Assembly: GCA_046732015.1 (NCBI GenBank)
Contig: JBKPMF010000276.1
Span: 1-14,990, forward strand
Source: JAOUEA01 sp046732015
GTDB taxonomy: Bacteria > Actinomycetota > UBA4738 > HRBIN12
DNA: 14,990 nt
Direction of reading: 5' to 3'
Under the pieces are notes generated by a model. The model was given only the letters and a program-made list of their open reading frames with translations, ran no database searches and was not told the DNA's origin. Of this stretch, positions 1 through 5,855 are shown one piece after another. Made by a program: the position numbers and the translations under genes. Each line of letters starts with the position of its first letter. Position 1 is the stretch's first letter.

Positions 1-164
1 GTGCCGACGGTGATGCCCTCGGCGTTCCCGAGGAGGTCGTCGTGCGCCAGGGTTCCGCTATGGGTGTGGTAGGTGGCTCCCGCCTGCAACGTGACCAGGT
101 ACGTGCGGTCCCGCTGGTCGATCAGCAGCACCTTCTCACCCGGCTGGAACGGCGTGTCGCTCAC
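1..164 (-). CDS. trmI: tRNA (adenine-N1)-methyltransferase TrmI, N-terminal part (cut by window edge)
   Basis: This is the first 54 codons of a gene that runs off the left edge. The visible protein begins MSDTPFQPGEKVLLIDQ and carries a segment with YLVTLQAGATYHTHSG followed by HDDLLG. That is the N-terminal beta domain typical of TrmI, which makes N1-methyladenosine at position 58 of tRNA using S-adenosylmethionine. The catalytic Rossmann domain is outside the window. I chose GTG at 162-164 because an in-frame TAG lies four codons upstream, leaving no longer option. The ribosome binding site is weak. It lies 36 bp downstream of the protease gene on the same strand and may be co-transcribed with it. 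The family call rests on the N-terminal domain alone. Confidence 0.75.
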   Translation of the reverse strand, partial: MSDTPFQPGEKVLLIDQRDRTYLVTLQAGATYHTHSGTLAHDDLLGNAEGITVG

Positions 165-200
165 CGGTGCAGGCTAACGCACGCCGTCCCGCGGTCGCCC

Positions 201-1328
201 CTACGGGATGTTGACCGGCAGCGGACGCTCGGCCAGGGTGACCTGGATCGTGCGCTGCTCTCCCGACGGTCCGACGATCTCCACCGGCACGGTCGTGTCC
301 GGGCGGATCGAATCGAGGATGGAGCCGAGGTCCTCCGCGGTCCGGACCTCGCGACCGTCGACGGCCACGATCACGTCGCCCTCGCCGATCCCGGCTGCAG
401 CAGCGGGCCCGTCGTTCGTGGTGGCGCTGACGTACGCGCCCTGGTCGACGGACAGATCGAGTTGGACGGCGAGGTCGGCGGTGACGGGCTGGGTGGACAC
501 GCCCAGGTAGGCCGTGGGCGCCAGCGGGGACTGCTGCGCCTTGGCGATCGTGTCCTTCGCGGAATCGATCGCGATCGCGAAGCCGATGTTCTCGGCGGCG
601 TCGTCGCCGGCGGAGTTGATGCCGACCACGCGGCCCTGCATGTCGACCAACGGCCCGCCGGAGTTCCCGTGGTTGATGGCGGCGTCGGTCTGGATCACGT
701 CGCTGTAGGTGCGGACGGGCACGGGCGGCTCGCCCTTCGTCGGACACGTTTCGCATCCCGGGTCCTGCGCCTGGATGGTGCGATCCAGCGAGGACACGAT
801 GCCGGTGGTGACCGTGGGGCCGCCGTCGAGCGCGAGGGCGTAGCCGATCGCCACGACACGCTGACCCAGCGCGAGGTCGCCCGAGTTGCCCAGGGCCACC
901 GTGGGAAGTCCGGTCTCATCGATCTTCAGGACGGCGAGGTCGTGCAGGCAGTCGGCGCCGATCAGCCGGGCCTCGTACTCGGCGGGATCCTTGTCGGAGC
1001 TGAACACGGTGATCTTGGATGCGCCCTCGACCACGTGGCAGTTGGTCACGATGACGCCGTCGGACCGAACGATGAACCCGGTCCCCACGCCTTGGCCCTC
1101 CTGGGGGTTGCCGAACTGATCGGCGGAGAAGATGTCGGTGGTGACGTTCACGGTGGCGGGCAGGACGCGGTTCACGACCGCGGCGACCGGCTCTTTGGAG
1201 GGCGCGATCGGCGAGGTGAGCGTGTCCTGGCTCCTGGTGGTGGCGGAGTCGGCTTGGTCGCCGAGCTTGACGGAACATGCCGATGCGAGGACCGCCAGCA
1301 GGACGAGAGGGACGAGGAGACGGCGCAT
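201..1328 (-). CDS. HtrA/DegP-like serine protease with PDZ domain, probable lipoprotein
   Basis: A 375-residue trypsin-fold protease of the HtrA family, likely a quality-control protease outside the membrane. Residues 1-17 form a signal peptide ending LASAC, so Cys18 may be lipidated, although alanine at -3 is not the ideal lipobox. The catalytic triad is visible: His98 in TNCHVVEG, Asp130 in HDLAVLKI and Ser223 in GNSGGPL. A single PDZ domain spans about 275-368. There is no other membrane segment, unlike mycobacterial HtrA/PepD proteins, which are anchored by an internal helix. Extra cysteines occur at 97 (next to the catalytic His), 127, 192 and 195 (a CETC loop), suggesting disulfides and an oxidising location. 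The ATG at 1328 has a GAAGGAAGG ribosome binding site 8 bases upstream. trmI follows on the same strand. The family call is firm; lipidation and disulfides are inferred. Confidence 0.9.
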   Translation of the reverse strand: MRRLLVPLVLLAVLASACSVKLGDQADSATTRSQDTLTSPIAPSKEPVAAVVNRVLPATVNVTTDIFSADQFGNPQEGQGVGTGFIVRSDGVIVTNCHVVEGASKITVFSSDKDPAEYEARLIGADCLHDLAVLKIDETGLPTVALGNSGDLALGQRVVAIGYALALDGGPTVTTGIVSSLDRTIQAQDPGCETCPTKGEPPVPVRTYSDVIQTDAAINHGNSGGPLVDMQGRVVGINSAGDDAAENIGFAIAIDSAKDTIAKAQQSPLAPTAYLGVSTQPVTADLAVQLDLSVDQGAYVSATTNDGPAAAAGIGEGDVIVAVDGREVRTAEDLGSILDSIRPDTTVPVEIVGPSGEQRTIQVTLAERPLPVNIP

Positions 1329-1441
1329 GTACAGACCTTCCTTCGACGGATCGGGGAGCTACATGGTCCTTTCGTCACACCGACCGTACCGGGTTCGCGC
1401 TCGAACGTGCCGAGTTGTGTCGAAGCTGTGCCGACGACGCG

Positions 1442-1469
1442 CGACGGGCGCCCCGGAGGGCGCCCGTCG
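1442..1469 (-). terminator. Hairpin terminator after the GcvT/DmdA-like gene
   Basis: A perfect 11-bp inverted repeat, CGACGGGCGCC at 1442-1452 and its complement at 1459-1469, gains one more C-G pair (1453/1458) to leave a 4-base loop. It starts 25 bases beyond the stop codon of the 1494-2669 gene. There is no T-tract on either strand, which is common for hairpin terminators in high-GC actinobacteria. It separates that gene from the protease gene downstream on the same strand. Confidence 0.6.
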
Positions 1470-1493
1470 TGTGCGTCACCGCGTGCAGGAAGG

Positions 1494-2669
1494 TCAGGCG
1501 AGCGCGCCCGCGGGCACTTCCTTCTTGGGGTCGACGAACGGGATCACCGCGGTCTTGCCGGTGAGCGCGCCGTTCTCGGACTCGATGTCGAGCGTGGTGC
1601 CCGGCTCCGCGAGTTCGATCGGCACCCAGACGTAGCCGATGTTCTGCTTGAGCCCAGGGCTCCACACGGCATCGGTCATGTGCCCGACTTCCTTGCCGTC
1701 CTTGTGGACGGGCCAGTATTCGCTCATCTCGGCGCGCAGCTCGTCGCCGTCCAGGATGATGCCCACCAGCTTGCGGTCGACTCTCTTGGTGCGGAGCTCC
1801 TCGAGCGCGGCCTTGCCGATGTAGTCCTGCGGCTGCTCCTCGACCAGGCGCTCGAGCCCCATCACGTGGAACGGGGTGTCGCCCAGGCGGATGTCCGAGC
1901 CGTAGTTGAAGATGCCGGCTTCGATGCGACGGGCCTCGCAGGGGGCGATCGGACGGATGTTGAACTCCTCGCCCGCCTTCATGATCGCGTCCCACAGCGC
2001 GTCACCTTGGCTGTAGTCCAGCAGGTTGACCTCGAAGCCCGGGATCGCCGTCCAGCCGGTGCGGCTGATCGCGACCCGGATGCCCTGGATGTCGTAGTAC
2101 CCGCACCAGTAGTACTTGAGGTCGAGGATCTCGTCGCCCACCAGCTTCTGCAGGGTCTTGACGGCCTTGGGCCCCTGCACCTGTACAGGGTGCACATCGG
2201 GCAGGGTGACCTCGGCGTCGAGCCCGGAGTTGGCGAGCGCCCCGAGGGCGTACAGGCCCGCGTCGGAGTCGGCGAGCTGCATCCACCACTTGTCCTTCTC
2301 GATGTGCAGGAGGACCGGGTCGTTGACGATGCTGCCGTCGGGGGCCGTGACGAGCATGTACTTGCCCTGGCCCACCTGGCATTTCGTGAGGTCGCGGCAG
2401 GTGATCGAGTCGATCAGCTTGTCGGCGTCGGGCCCGCTCACCTCGACGGTGCGCTCCACGCCGACGTCCCACAGCGTGACGTCGTTGTTCAGCGCGAAGT
2501 ACTCGACTTCCGGATCGTCGTAGTAGCCCGGCAGGTACATGTGGTTGTAGATGTCATAGGCGGTGCAGCCGGCGCGGCGCGTAGCCTCGAACATCGGCGA
2601 CTTGCGGTACCAGGGACCGAAGTAGAGCGTTGCGCTCTTCTCGAGCATCTCCTGTCGCTCGTTGGCCAT
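1494..2669 (-). CDS. GcvT/DmdA-family tetrahydrofolate-dependent methyltransferase (paralogue 1)
   Basis: A 391-residue cytoplasmic protein of the glycine-cleavage T-protein (aminomethyltransferase) superfamily, of the DmdA-like type. Family features in order are YNHMYLP (41-47), WDVGVER (67-73), CRDLTK (91-96), SIVNDPVL (113-120), VQGPKAV (164-170), RTGW (203-206), EARRIEAG (235-242) and a C-terminal GcvT barrel with GYVWVP. The DD pair of classical GcvT reads Asn116-Asp117, as in its neighbour. Relatives transfer a methyl or one-carbon unit from a methylated amine or sulfonium substrate to tetrahydrofolate. The ATG at 2669 has AAGGAGGAACG directly upstream; a start at 2696 would lack such a site. 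It resembles the 2849-4006 product along its whole length, roughly 45% by eye. A palindrome lies 44-59 bases upstream and a hairpin separates the two genes, so it probably has its own promoter. The substrate is unknown. Confidence 0.85.
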   Translation of the reverse strand: MANERQEMLEKSATLYFGPWYRKSPMFEATRRAGCTAYDIYNHMYLPGYYDDPEVEYFALNNDVTLWDVGVERTVEVSGPDADKLIDSITCRDLTKCQVGQGKYMLVTAPDGSIVNDPVLLHIEKDKWWMQLADSDAGLYALGALANSGLDAEVTLPDVHPVQVQGPKAVKTLQKLVGDEILDLKYYWCGYYDIQGIRVAISRTGWTAIPGFEVNLLDYSQGDALWDAIMKAGEEFNIRPIAPCEARRIEAGIFNYGSDIRLGDTPFHVMGLERLVEEQPQDYIGKAALEELRTKRVDRKLVGIILDGDELRAEMSEYWPVHKDGKEVGHMTDAVWSPGLKQNIGYVWVPIELAEPGTTLDIESENGALTGKTAVIPFVDPKKEVPAGALA

Positions 2670-2712
2670 CGTTCCTCCTTGTCTTGCCGGGCCCACCGCC
2701 CGGTCGTTCAGA

Positions 2713-2728
2713 TTGAATCATGGTTCAA
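2713..2728. promoter_or_regulatory. Palindromic operator candidate TTGAA-N6-TTCAA upstream of the 1494-2669 gene
   Basis: TTGAATCATGGTTCAA is a 16-bp imperfect palindrome with 7 of 8 pairs matching, 44 bases upstream of the start codon. The same TTGAA-N6-TTCAA pattern recurs upstream of the Rieske gene at 5346-5361. A further half-site, CGGTCGTTCA at 2701-2710, is identical to the 10-mer at 5351-5360. On the minus strand the palindrome overlaps a weak -10-like CATGAT, which would suit repression. The size and symmetry resemble TetR-family operators. No regulator gene lies in the window. Confidence 0.5.
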
Positions 2729-2794
2729 CCCGAGACCGGAACGCAAATCCTCCATGGGCCCTGAACAGCCACGGAACGCTGAACGCCTGACCAA

Positions 2795-2824
2795 GAAGGG
2801 CCGCCCCGACGAGGGCGGCCCTTC
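2795..2824 (-). terminator. Strong hairpin between the two GcvT/DmdA-like genes
   Basis: GAAGGGCCGCCC at 2795-2806 pairs perfectly with GGGCGGCCCTTC at 2813-2824: a 12-bp stem with a 6-base loop. Read on the minus strand it lies 24 bases after the stop codon of the 2849-4006 gene and is followed by a short TTGGT. It is the best intrinsic terminator in the window and implies that the two paralogues are at least partly transcribed as separate units. Confidence 0.7.
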
Positions 2825-2848
2825 CAGCGCAGCGATGATGCGAGGAAC

Positions 2849-4006
2849 TCAGGAAACGGGGATCTCCTTCTTCGGGTCCACGAACGGCATCTCTACGACG
2901 ACGCCGTTGCGCTCCCCCCATTCGCTCGAGACCCCCAGGGAGGTCCCCAGGTTCGCGTACTGGGTGGGCACCCACGCATAGCCGATGTTCTTCTCCAGGC
3001 GCGGCGAGTAGATCGCCGAGGTGACCTTGCCGACCTCGCTGCCGTCGGCCGTGACCGCCCACTTCACGTTGTTGAGGGCCTCGAACGGCGCCCCGTCCAT
3101 CTCGACGCCCACGATCTTGCGACCGACGCCGGCGTCCCGGATCTTCTTCAGGGCGGCGAGCGAGATGCACCGGTCGTCGCTCAGCGAGTCCCAGTCGACC
3201 AGACGGTCGAGCCCCATCTCGATCGGGTTGTTCTCGTAGGTCATGTCGGCGCCCCAGTTGAAGATGGCGCCCTCGATGCGACGGATGTCGCTCGGACCGG
3301 TGGGCTTGATGTTGAACTCTTCGCCCGCCTTCATGACCGCCTCGTAGACCTCGGTGCCCTTGCTGGATTCCGTGAGGTAGATCTCGTAGCCGACCTCGGA
3401 GGTCCAGCCGGTACGGGTGACCACGACGGGCGCCCCGGCGATCTCGGCGTGCGTCCAGAAGTAGTACTTGAGATCCAGGATGCTCTCGCCGAGCAGCTTG
3501 ACCATGAGGTCCTTCGACTTGGGCCCCTGCACCTGCATGGGCGCGACGTCGACTTCCTTGATCGTGACGTCCATGTCCGGGTAGGCGTTCTTCAGCCCGC
3601 GGGCGAAGAGCAGGGCGTCAGAGGAGGCGAGCGCGAACCAGAAGGTGTTCTCGTCCATCCGGGTCAGCACCGGGTCGTTGATGATGCCGCCGTCGCTGTC
3701 GCAGATCAGCACGTACTTGGCCTGGCCCACCGCGCACTTCGACAGATCGCGTGGCGTGAGCAGCTGGGCGAACGCGAAGCCGTCGGGCCCGCTGATCTCC
3801 AGGCACCGTTCCACCGAGACGTCCCAGACCGTCACGTCGTTCAGAAGCGCCTGGAACTCGTTCTCGAACGAGTCGAACCGGATCGGGAAGTACATGTGGT
3901 TGTAGACGGTGTAGCCCAGCGGCGAGTACCTCTGCGTGGCCTCGTAGTAGGGGGTGCGACGGTTCCGCGCCCCCCGCTGTACGAGGCTCATGTCGAACTC
4001 GGCCAT
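2849..4006 (-). CDS. GcvT/DmdA-family tetrahydrofolate-dependent methyltransferase (paralogue 2)
   Basis: A 385-residue DmdA-like member of the GcvT superfamily. It opens with RRTPYYEA (16-23) and YTVYNHM (32-38), then WDVSVER (61-67), LTPRDLSK (83-90), GGIINDPVL (106-114, with Asn110-Asp111 where GcvT has DD), MQVQGPKS (157-164), RTGWTSEVGYEIY (198-210) and IRRIEGAIFNWG (231-242). From memory, the N-terminal motif and PRDLSK are very close to DMSP demethylase (DmdA), which moves a methyl from dimethylsulfoniopropionate to tetrahydrofolate. However, many actinobacterial DmdA-like proteins have other or unknown substrates. The ATG at 4006 follows GAGGAGGAG by 4 bases; an upstream extension to 4096 would cross the regulatory palindrome and is unlikely. 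It lies 111 bp downstream of the Rieske gene on the same strand. A methyl-transfer role is likely; the substrate is not decided. Confidence 0.87.
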   Translation of the reverse strand: MAEFDMSLVQRGARNRRTPYYEATQRYSPLGYTVYNHMYFPIRFDSFENEFQALLNDVTVWDVSVERCLEISGPDGFAFAQLLTPRDLSKCAVGQAKYVLICDSDGGIINDPVLTRMDENTFWFALASSDALLFARGLKNAYPDMDVTIKEVDVAPMQVQGPKSKDLMVKLLGESILDLKYYFWTHAEIAGAPVVVTRTGWTSEVGYEIYLTESSKGTEVYEAVMKAGEEFNIKPTGPSDIRRIEGAIFNWGADMTYENNPIEMGLDRLVDWDSLSDDRCISLAALKKIRDAGVGRKIVGVEMDGAPFEALNNVKWAVTADGSEVGKVTSAIYSPRLEKNIGYAWVPTQYANLGTSLGVSSEWGERNGVVVEMPFVDPKKEIPVS

Positions 4007-4080
4007 GCGACTCCTCCTCGGTGGTTGTCCGGATGTCGGCCGTATCGTGGAAGAGGCGGCTGACCTGCGCAACCGTGCGT

Positions 4081-4097
4081 GTTGACTTGCGGTCAAC
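4081..4097. promoter_or_regulatory. Palindrome GTTGAC-N5-GTCAAC upstream of the 2849-4006 gene
   Basis: GTTGACTTGCGGTCAAC is a perfect 6+6-bp inverted repeat with a 5-base centre, 75 bases upstream of the methyltransferase start and just past the Rieske stop codon. A near copy (TTGAC-N5-GTCAA) is at 5412-5426, upstream of the Rieske gene. On the minus strand each copy begins TTGACC, so it could also act as a -35 element. The identity of any binding protein is unknown. Confidence 0.45.
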
Positions 4098-4117
4098 GCA
4101 TCGAGGGGTCGAGCCGA

Positions 4118-5311
4118 TCAGACCTCGGCGGACTCGGGCGCGTGCACCTGGGGCGGCTTCTGTGCGTACCCGTCGAGGTAGCCCTGGGCCACCATCGCCA
4201 TGAAGATGTGGACCTCGTCCTCGCTCCAGGCGTACGGCCCCTGGCGGAACCCCCCGGACTGGAGCCCCCGATAGACGGACTCGCAGGCGAGCCAGTCCTC
4301 CTTGTTCGTGATGTCCCAGAACTCGCTGGCGTAGTCGGGCGAGAAGCCCGGGCGCTCCTTGGCCTCGGGCGGGAACAGCCACTGGCACTCGACCTTGCTC
4401 TGACCGGGGCCCAGCGGCTCGAACCGGTGGGTCATCACGTAGTCGGGGTGCAGGCTCAGCAGCAGGTTCGGGAACAGTCCGAAGTAGTAGACCTCGCGGG
4501 CCTGCTTGTCATCGAGGCCGCGGATCCGCACCCCGCCCGACTCCCCAGTCAGCGACATCGTTTCCGCGAAGTCCTTCAGCATCATCGAGCCACCCACCCA
4601 CAGGCCGTCATGCGGGTAGTTCTCGCCGGAATCGGGAGGGGTGACCACGCACAGCTCCGGGTGGATCGACGGGCAGTGGTAGCACTCGTGGTAGTTCTCC
4701 GTGATCGTCTTCCAGTTGGCATCGATCACGTACTCGTGGGTGGCAGCCACGTACAGGCGCTCGGACTCCCACGGGCCGATCAGGGCATCGAGGTTGCCCA
4801 CGTACTCGCTGAACGCCGGGGCCGAGCCGTCGGGGTTGACGAAGATCCAGCCCTGCCATTCGTGGATGCGCGCAGCCACCAGCGGGTAGTCGCGCTTGTC
4901 GAACCCGTCGAGATCGCCGAACCGGGGTGCGGCCCCGAGCGATCCGTCGAGCTGATAGACCCAGGCGTGGTACGGGCACTTGATGGCGCGGAGGTTCCGC
5001 GAGGTGCCCGGTGCCAGCAGCTCGTGTCCACGATGCCGGCACGTGTTGTAGAAGCCCCCGAGGTTCGCGTCCATGTCGCGGACGACGAGGATGCCCTCCT
5101 TGCCGACCCGGAACGCCTTCTGGTCACCGGCGTTGGCGAGCTCGTCGGTGCGACCGATGCAGACCCAGCCGCCTTCGAAGTAGTGCTCGACCTCCCAGTC
5201 GAACACGGCTTGCGACGTGTAGGCCTCGGCCGGCAGTGTGCGTGCGGTGCCCAGCGTGGGGGCCAGCACGGGACGGAGCAGCTCGGCGGCGATGGGACTC
5301 TGGGCGGCCAT
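4118..5311 (-). CDS. Rieske non-heme iron oxygenase, quaternary-ammonium demethylase type (alpha subunit)
   Basis: A 397-residue ring-hydroxylating-type oxygenase alpha subunit. The Rieske [2Fe-2S] site is Cys91-X-His93 and Cys112-X2-His115. The mononuclear iron site is His208 and His212 in NYHECYHC, with an Asp of FWDITNKED (D333 likely) as third ligand. The residue three before the first iron His, which bridges the two centres, is Glu205, not the usual Asp. Glutamate there is known from carnitine oxygenase CntA and related betaine enzymes. The spacing and NYHECYHCPSIHP also match the glycine betaine, choline and stachydrine group. Such enzymes oxidise an N-methyl or adjacent carbon, often releasing formaldehyde, using electrons from a separate flavin/ferredoxin reductase; none is in the window. 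The ATG at 5311 has GGAGGA 9 bases upstream. A 24-bp palindrome covers the promoter. Methyltransferase genes follow. Family firm, substrate inferred. Confidence 0.88.
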   Translation of the reverse strand: MAAQSPIAAELLRPVLAPTLGTARTLPAEAYTSQAVFDWEVEHYFEGGWVCIGRTDELANAGDQKAFRVGKEGILVVRDMDANLGGFYNTCRHRGHELLAPGTSRNLRAIKCPYHAWVYQLDGSLGAAPRFGDLDGFDKRDYPLVAARIHEWQGWIFVNPDGSAPAFSEYVGNLDALIGPWESERLYVAATHEYVIDANWKTITENYHECYHCPSIHPELCVVTPPDSGENYPHDGLWVGGSMMLKDFAETMSLTGESGGVRIRGLDDKQAREVYYFGLFPNLLLSLHPDYVMTHRFEPLGPGQSKVECQWLFPPEAKERPGFSPDYASEFWDITNKEDWLACESVYRGLQSGGFRQGPYAWSEDEVHIFMAMVAQGYLDGYAQKPPQVHAPESAEV

Positions 5312-5341
5312 ACGGGTGCTTCCTCCACGGGGTCATCGCGC

Positions 5342-5365
5342 GAGTTTGAACGGTCGTTCAAACTC
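5342..5365. promoter_or_regulatory. 24-bp near-perfect palindromic operator upstream of the Rieske gene
   Basis: Eleven of the twelve base pairs of this inverted repeat match; its core is TTGAACGGTCGTTCAA at 5346-5361. It sits 31-54 bases upstream of the Rieske start codon, on the downstream side of a -10-like TAGCAT (minus strand, 5374-5379). A repressor bound here would block early transcription. Its form is typical of TetR-family operators, and the TTGAA-N6-TTCAA core recurs at 2713-2728. No tetR-like gene is in the window. Confidence 0.7.
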
Positions 5366-5391
5366 AGGGCATCATGCTAGCACCGGTGTCG

Positions 5392-5413
5392 AACCGGGCC
5401 GAACGGCCCGGTT
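5392..5413 (-). terminator. Hairpin between the small secreted protein gene and the Rieske promoter
   Basis: AACCGGGCC at 5392-5400 pairs perfectly with GGCCCGGTT at 5405-5413, with a 4-base loop. Read on the minus strand it follows the stop codon of the 5458-5814 gene by 44 bases and precedes the Rieske promoter region. There is no T-tract. It probably stops read-through into the Rieske unit. Confidence 0.5.
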
Positions 5414-5426
5414 GACTCCAGGTCAA
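5412..5426. promoter_or_regulatory. Second copy of the TTGAC-N5-GTCAA palindrome
   Basis: TTGACTCCAGGTCAA repeats the arms and part of the centre of the 4082-4096 element (TTGACT...GGTCAA). It lies about 100 bases upstream of the Rieske start and overlaps the foot of the 5392-5413 hairpin. Having the same element before the Rieske gene and before the following methyltransferase suggests joint control. The binding protein is unknown. Confidence 0.45.
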
Positions 5427-5457
5427 GCGTGCGGATGCTCCGTCGACGCTCGGTCGC

Positions 5458-5814
5458 TCAGACCTTGAACGCGACGTCGCAGACCGAGCCGGTACTGATG
5501 TCCCGAGCCTTGCTGAGCAGTTCGTCGCGGCCATGGAGGTTCTCGATCGCCTTCATGACCTTGAGATCGCCGGACCCGTTCGTCCGGCGGACGGCCGAGA
5601 ACACCCGCGCGCCGTTGTCCCAGATGCGGATCCGCCACGCGTGGTGTGCGACGCTGGTGGTGAGCCTGAACCGCACCGTGATCCGGTCCGGGAACGGCGT
5701 GGCGGCCATGCGGCAGTGATACAGGCCTCCTCGTTCTTGGACGGCGCCCGCCGACAGCGTCGGAACGAGGAGCGTCAGGGTGAGAGCGGACACGGCGACG
5801 AGCCGTGCCACCAT
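5458..5814 (-). CDS. Small secreted protein of unknown function
   Basis: I do not recognise this 118-residue protein. Residues 1-24 form a clear signal peptide (MVARL, a hydrophobic stretch, then SAGA) with likely cleavage before VQERGG. The mature part of about 94 residues is beta-rich in appearance, with FPDRITVRFRLTTS and AWRIRIWDNG. It holds just two cysteines, at 34 and 112, which probably form a disulfide. I chose ATG at 5814 because AAGGA lies 5 bases upstream; an in-frame ATG at 5832 would add MHRRNA and has only a weak AGGTAGGG site. It follows the amidohydrolase gene on the same strand with a short gap, so co-transcription is likely. A link to the Rieske block is unlikely because of the hairpin in between. 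Confidence 0.65.
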   Translation of the reverse strand: MVARLVAVSALTLTLLVPTLSAGAVQERGGLYHCRMAATPFPDRITVRFRLTTSVAHHAWRIRIWDNGARVFSAVRRTNGSGDLKVMKAIENLHGRDELLSKARDISTGSVCDVAFKV

Positions 5815-5855
5815 CGCGTTCCTTCGGTGCATGTGATCCCTACCTCTCTCTCCCC

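Noticed and set aside
42..2981. A 979-codon open frame on the plus strand
   Set aside because: It runs antisense to the protease and both GcvT-like genes, which have clear catalytic motifs. The translation is low-complexity in R, G, V and D, and ignores gene boundaries. It is an effect of high G/C.
2849..4006. Naming the gene dmdA (DMSP demethylase)
   Set aside because: The motifs are DmdA-like, but true DmdA cannot be separated from related methyltransferases by eye, and the neighbouring Rieske enzyme favours an amine substrate.
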